64,000 bases of DNA, taken from NCBI RefSeq assembly GCF_009389715.1, contig NC_052405.1, positions 10,990,694 through 11,054,693 on the forward strand, read 5' to 3'. The stretch comes from Phoenix dactylifera. Taxonomy: Eukaryota; Streptophyta; Magnoliopsida; Arecales; Arecaceae. The notes under the pieces were generated by a model that ran no database searches, was not told where the DNA came from, and was given only the letters and a program-made list of their open reading frames with translations. Shown one piece after another: positions 61,623 through 64,000 of the stretch. Both the position numbers and the translations under genes were made by a program. How positions within the stretch are numbered: position 1 is the stretch's first letter; every line of letters begins with the position of its first letter.

Positions 61623-64000
61623 CTGAAGGGAAAAAAAAAAATAAAGTTGCAATAATGTGAGGCTGGGAGCTGGATGTTGCAGTGTTTACATAGTTGCAGA
61701 TTCATAGCATACGAATATCAAAGAAATATAATGAAAAGAAAACTAATGAAGATGTAAGTTATAACAAAGCATCCTACAACTATAACATAACTGGCAGATG
61801 GTCCCTAGAGCATTAGACAAAGCAAATACGATTTTCATAGTCCATAAGCTGAAAATGAGATTTGCATGGATAGATCAATGATACCACCGTCACAAGTGAA
61901 AAACTATCATAAGAATTAACGATCTTGTTAAAATACAACCTCAATACTCTCCAGTCTCCACAGTACGTACTACAAGTTAAAAGTTGCAAAATTTCTTAGT
62001 CTCTTGATGCATGTCTGAACCACTGTCTAAGCATTAAACCAGAACTCATATTATTTATGAAGCTAAATCTTCTCCTATTTTGTACAACTATACTCTTTTT
62101 TTTTTTTAAACCATTCCCATTTGGGTGCATGTTCGTTGTTTTCTCATTTTTCAGAATGATGAAACTTAATGAACTGAAATATATTGGAGGATGAGATTGA
62201 TTCATACATCAGCATTCAATGCTGCTAGCTTGGTACTTTTTGTAGACTCACTAAACTAATTTGATATGCTATGTTTCTCACTACCACCAGACTTTAGATT
62301 TATCAATGTGGGTTCCCTTTGACCTCTAGGCACCTGCCAAACACCTCAGTGCTAGGATGTCTTTTGGGCCACCCACCTGCCACCTGTAGCATTTTAGAAT
62401 GTTGTTTATGATTAAAAAATATAATTGAGTCCTAAAATTATGGAATCATGTCCCATATATCATCTTATGATCACATGTACAATGCGAGGAAAAGAAAATC
62501 AAAAGAGGGTGGAGAAATAAACTTGTCCATCTCTATGTGCATACACTCCATTCGGTTTTTGAGGCTTCAAATGCACCATTTTGGAAATTTGGATTTGGCT
62601 TGGAGTGAAACGATTTTATAACTTTTTAAATGCTAGATGAGATGAGAATTTCTAATCAGTAACATCAAGAAGAAGATGGTTTTCACTTTCTGCATTGGGA
62701 AAAGAAATAGAAGTAGCGGGGGAGGTAAGGAAGGAATGTGAGGAAGTAAAGAAGGTAAGAGATGTGTTTATACAAACTTGATATGTTTCATACAAATTTG
62801 TGATAGTCATTTATTATATACAGCTAAACGCCAAAAGGTTAGACCGATATGAGGAGCCATACTAGCCAGTACTACTACATTACCATATTATAGCTATGGT
62901 AATATTTGAATGTGATAAAATTAAAAAAATCCAAATTCTTAAGAAAATCAAATGAAACTATATATAAATAGTATTTAACATAATGGTGGTACATTTACTT
63001 TGGTTTCACTATCAATTACTTTATTAGATTTAACATGCTTGATACTAAAGCAGGTAACCACAAGATAATGCAAGCTTTGTTATGTGGTTTTATTAAAACC
63101 CCCTTTACATCTCCCATTTCTAAAACGTTGTATCTTTTACATGAAAATGAAGTAAAATAAGAATAAGGAATAATTTCTAAAATTAGAAATGAGAGCAATA
63201 GTGCATGGATCCAACATTGATCTCATGCATGCATGTTTGGGCTTGCATAATTCAAGTAAAAAGTCCTAAAAGAATAGCACATTCAAATTGGAAAAAAAGC
63301 ACATCTTTTGCAAAGAAATATTTTTATCAACTTTCGCAAATTTCCTTACAAGGTTCGATATGAAGGCTTAGTTGAGTTAAGTCCCGATTTCCTTACTTTC
63401 TTACAAGGTTTGCCGTACCGGTACCGGACCCGTACCAGTGCCATACTAGCATAGTGTCGGTACGGTATGGTATAGTACGGAGTTTTTTTGGCGTACCGAA
63501 GGTGTACATCCCTTCGCTCCAAATGTAGGATTACAAGTTCAATTATCTTTGGACCATCCAGTACCAAAAGTCCAGATTGATTGTATGTCAAAGGCGTCAG
63601 TCAAGAAACTTTCAAAATAGTCTTAGCACCTAAGTTTCTATACTTGCCCCATCTTCGTTGATAGACATCTCTACATGTGTGTTTTGCTCCCATTATGGGA
63701 TTTGCAGTCTCAAAACACTAAATAATTGACTTCAAGTCCCTGCACTTATTCCTTTATGCTCATTTCATACATCCATCTCTGGTGCTTACAAGTTCATGTG
63801 TATACTCTCAATTTCAAGAACATTTCCAGTTACGTGCAATCCTTTCACTATCCATTATCTATTTATACCAAAGATTCCATTCTTCATTTTTCCAATGACT
63901 TAAATTTTAGATTGACCTTTCTAGCAAGAATCTTCCACTTAAAGTGTTCATCCACTTTGGAATCTCCTCAAAATCTTCTTCTTCTTTTAATGTGAGCCAC
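61623..64000 (-). other. Probable intron of the FAM136A-like gene; no exon seen
   Basis: AT-rich sequence with a GTAC-rich fold-back-like patch at 63415-63500 (TACCGGTACCGG, CGGTACGGTATGGTA). Open frames here have no known domain. Confidence 0.5.
63410..63500. repeat. GTACCGG/GGTACGG palindromic repeat patch
   Basis: TACCGGTACCGG is a perfect palindrome core, followed by CGTACC and GGTACGGTATGG words in opposite orientation. It resembles the 6385-6530 patch. Confidence 0.6.

Overview
This is a nuclear plant sequence. Genes are split by GT-AG introns, coding exons sit in AT-rich surroundings, and transposon debris is abundant. The proteins read like a commelinid monocot. My guess is a palm (Arecaceae), from the overall look of the RPL5 and short-chain reductase sequences; that is recall, not a search.

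Layout: (1) 558-9660, minus: the first ten coding exons of a HIV Tat-specific factor 1 (TAT-SF1/CUS2-type) splicing factor; its 3' exons lie beyond the left edge. (2) 9951-11062: a duplicated 5' end of an RPL5 gene (promoter, 5' UTR, ATG exon, part of intron 1) sitting directly upstream of the TAT-SF1 start codon in the same orientation. (3) 13992-18718, minus: a complete nine-exon RPL5 gene, whose first coding exon is only the ATG. (4) About 18947-25694: a 6.7 kb Mutator-like element (MULE) inserted about 230 bp upstream of the RPL5 ATG. It carries two convergent genes, a plant mobile domain (PMD) protein on plus and a FAR1/MULE/SWIM/OTU-like transposase on minus, and near each end an inverted array of 25 bp palindromes with 33 bp period. 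(5) 28127-37334, plus: a complete ten-exon plastid-type cysteine synthase (O-acetylserine (thiol)lyase). (6) 37335-47133: intergenic, with a decayed LINE RNase H fragment, 36 bp tandem repeats and a duplicated TATA-bearing segment. (7) 47134-50851, plus: a complete four-exon short-chain dehydrogenase/reductase of the neomenthol dehydrogenase/salutaridine reductase class. (8) About 54516-59833, plus: a small COA3-like mitochondrial protein with a likely long 5' UTR intron that holds a 2.06 kb solo LTR with perfect ATAGG target duplications. (9) 61443-61622, minus: the last exon of a FAM136A/DUF842 protein whose upstream exons are not in the window.

The host genes are unrelated housekeeping or metabolic genes: splicing, translation, sulfur assimilation, a reductase and mitochondrial assembly. 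The unusual part is 9.6-25.7 kb. There an RPL5 promoter was duplicated next to another gene, and the original copy was then separated from its upstream sequence by the MULE, while the duplicate kept the uninterrupted arrangement. The transposon itself (two genes, palindrome arrays inside probable first introns, a homopolymer frameshift in the transposase and an apparently missing OTU catalytic cysteine) is the best candidate for something undescribed. No tRNA, rRNA or CRISPR locus was recognised.
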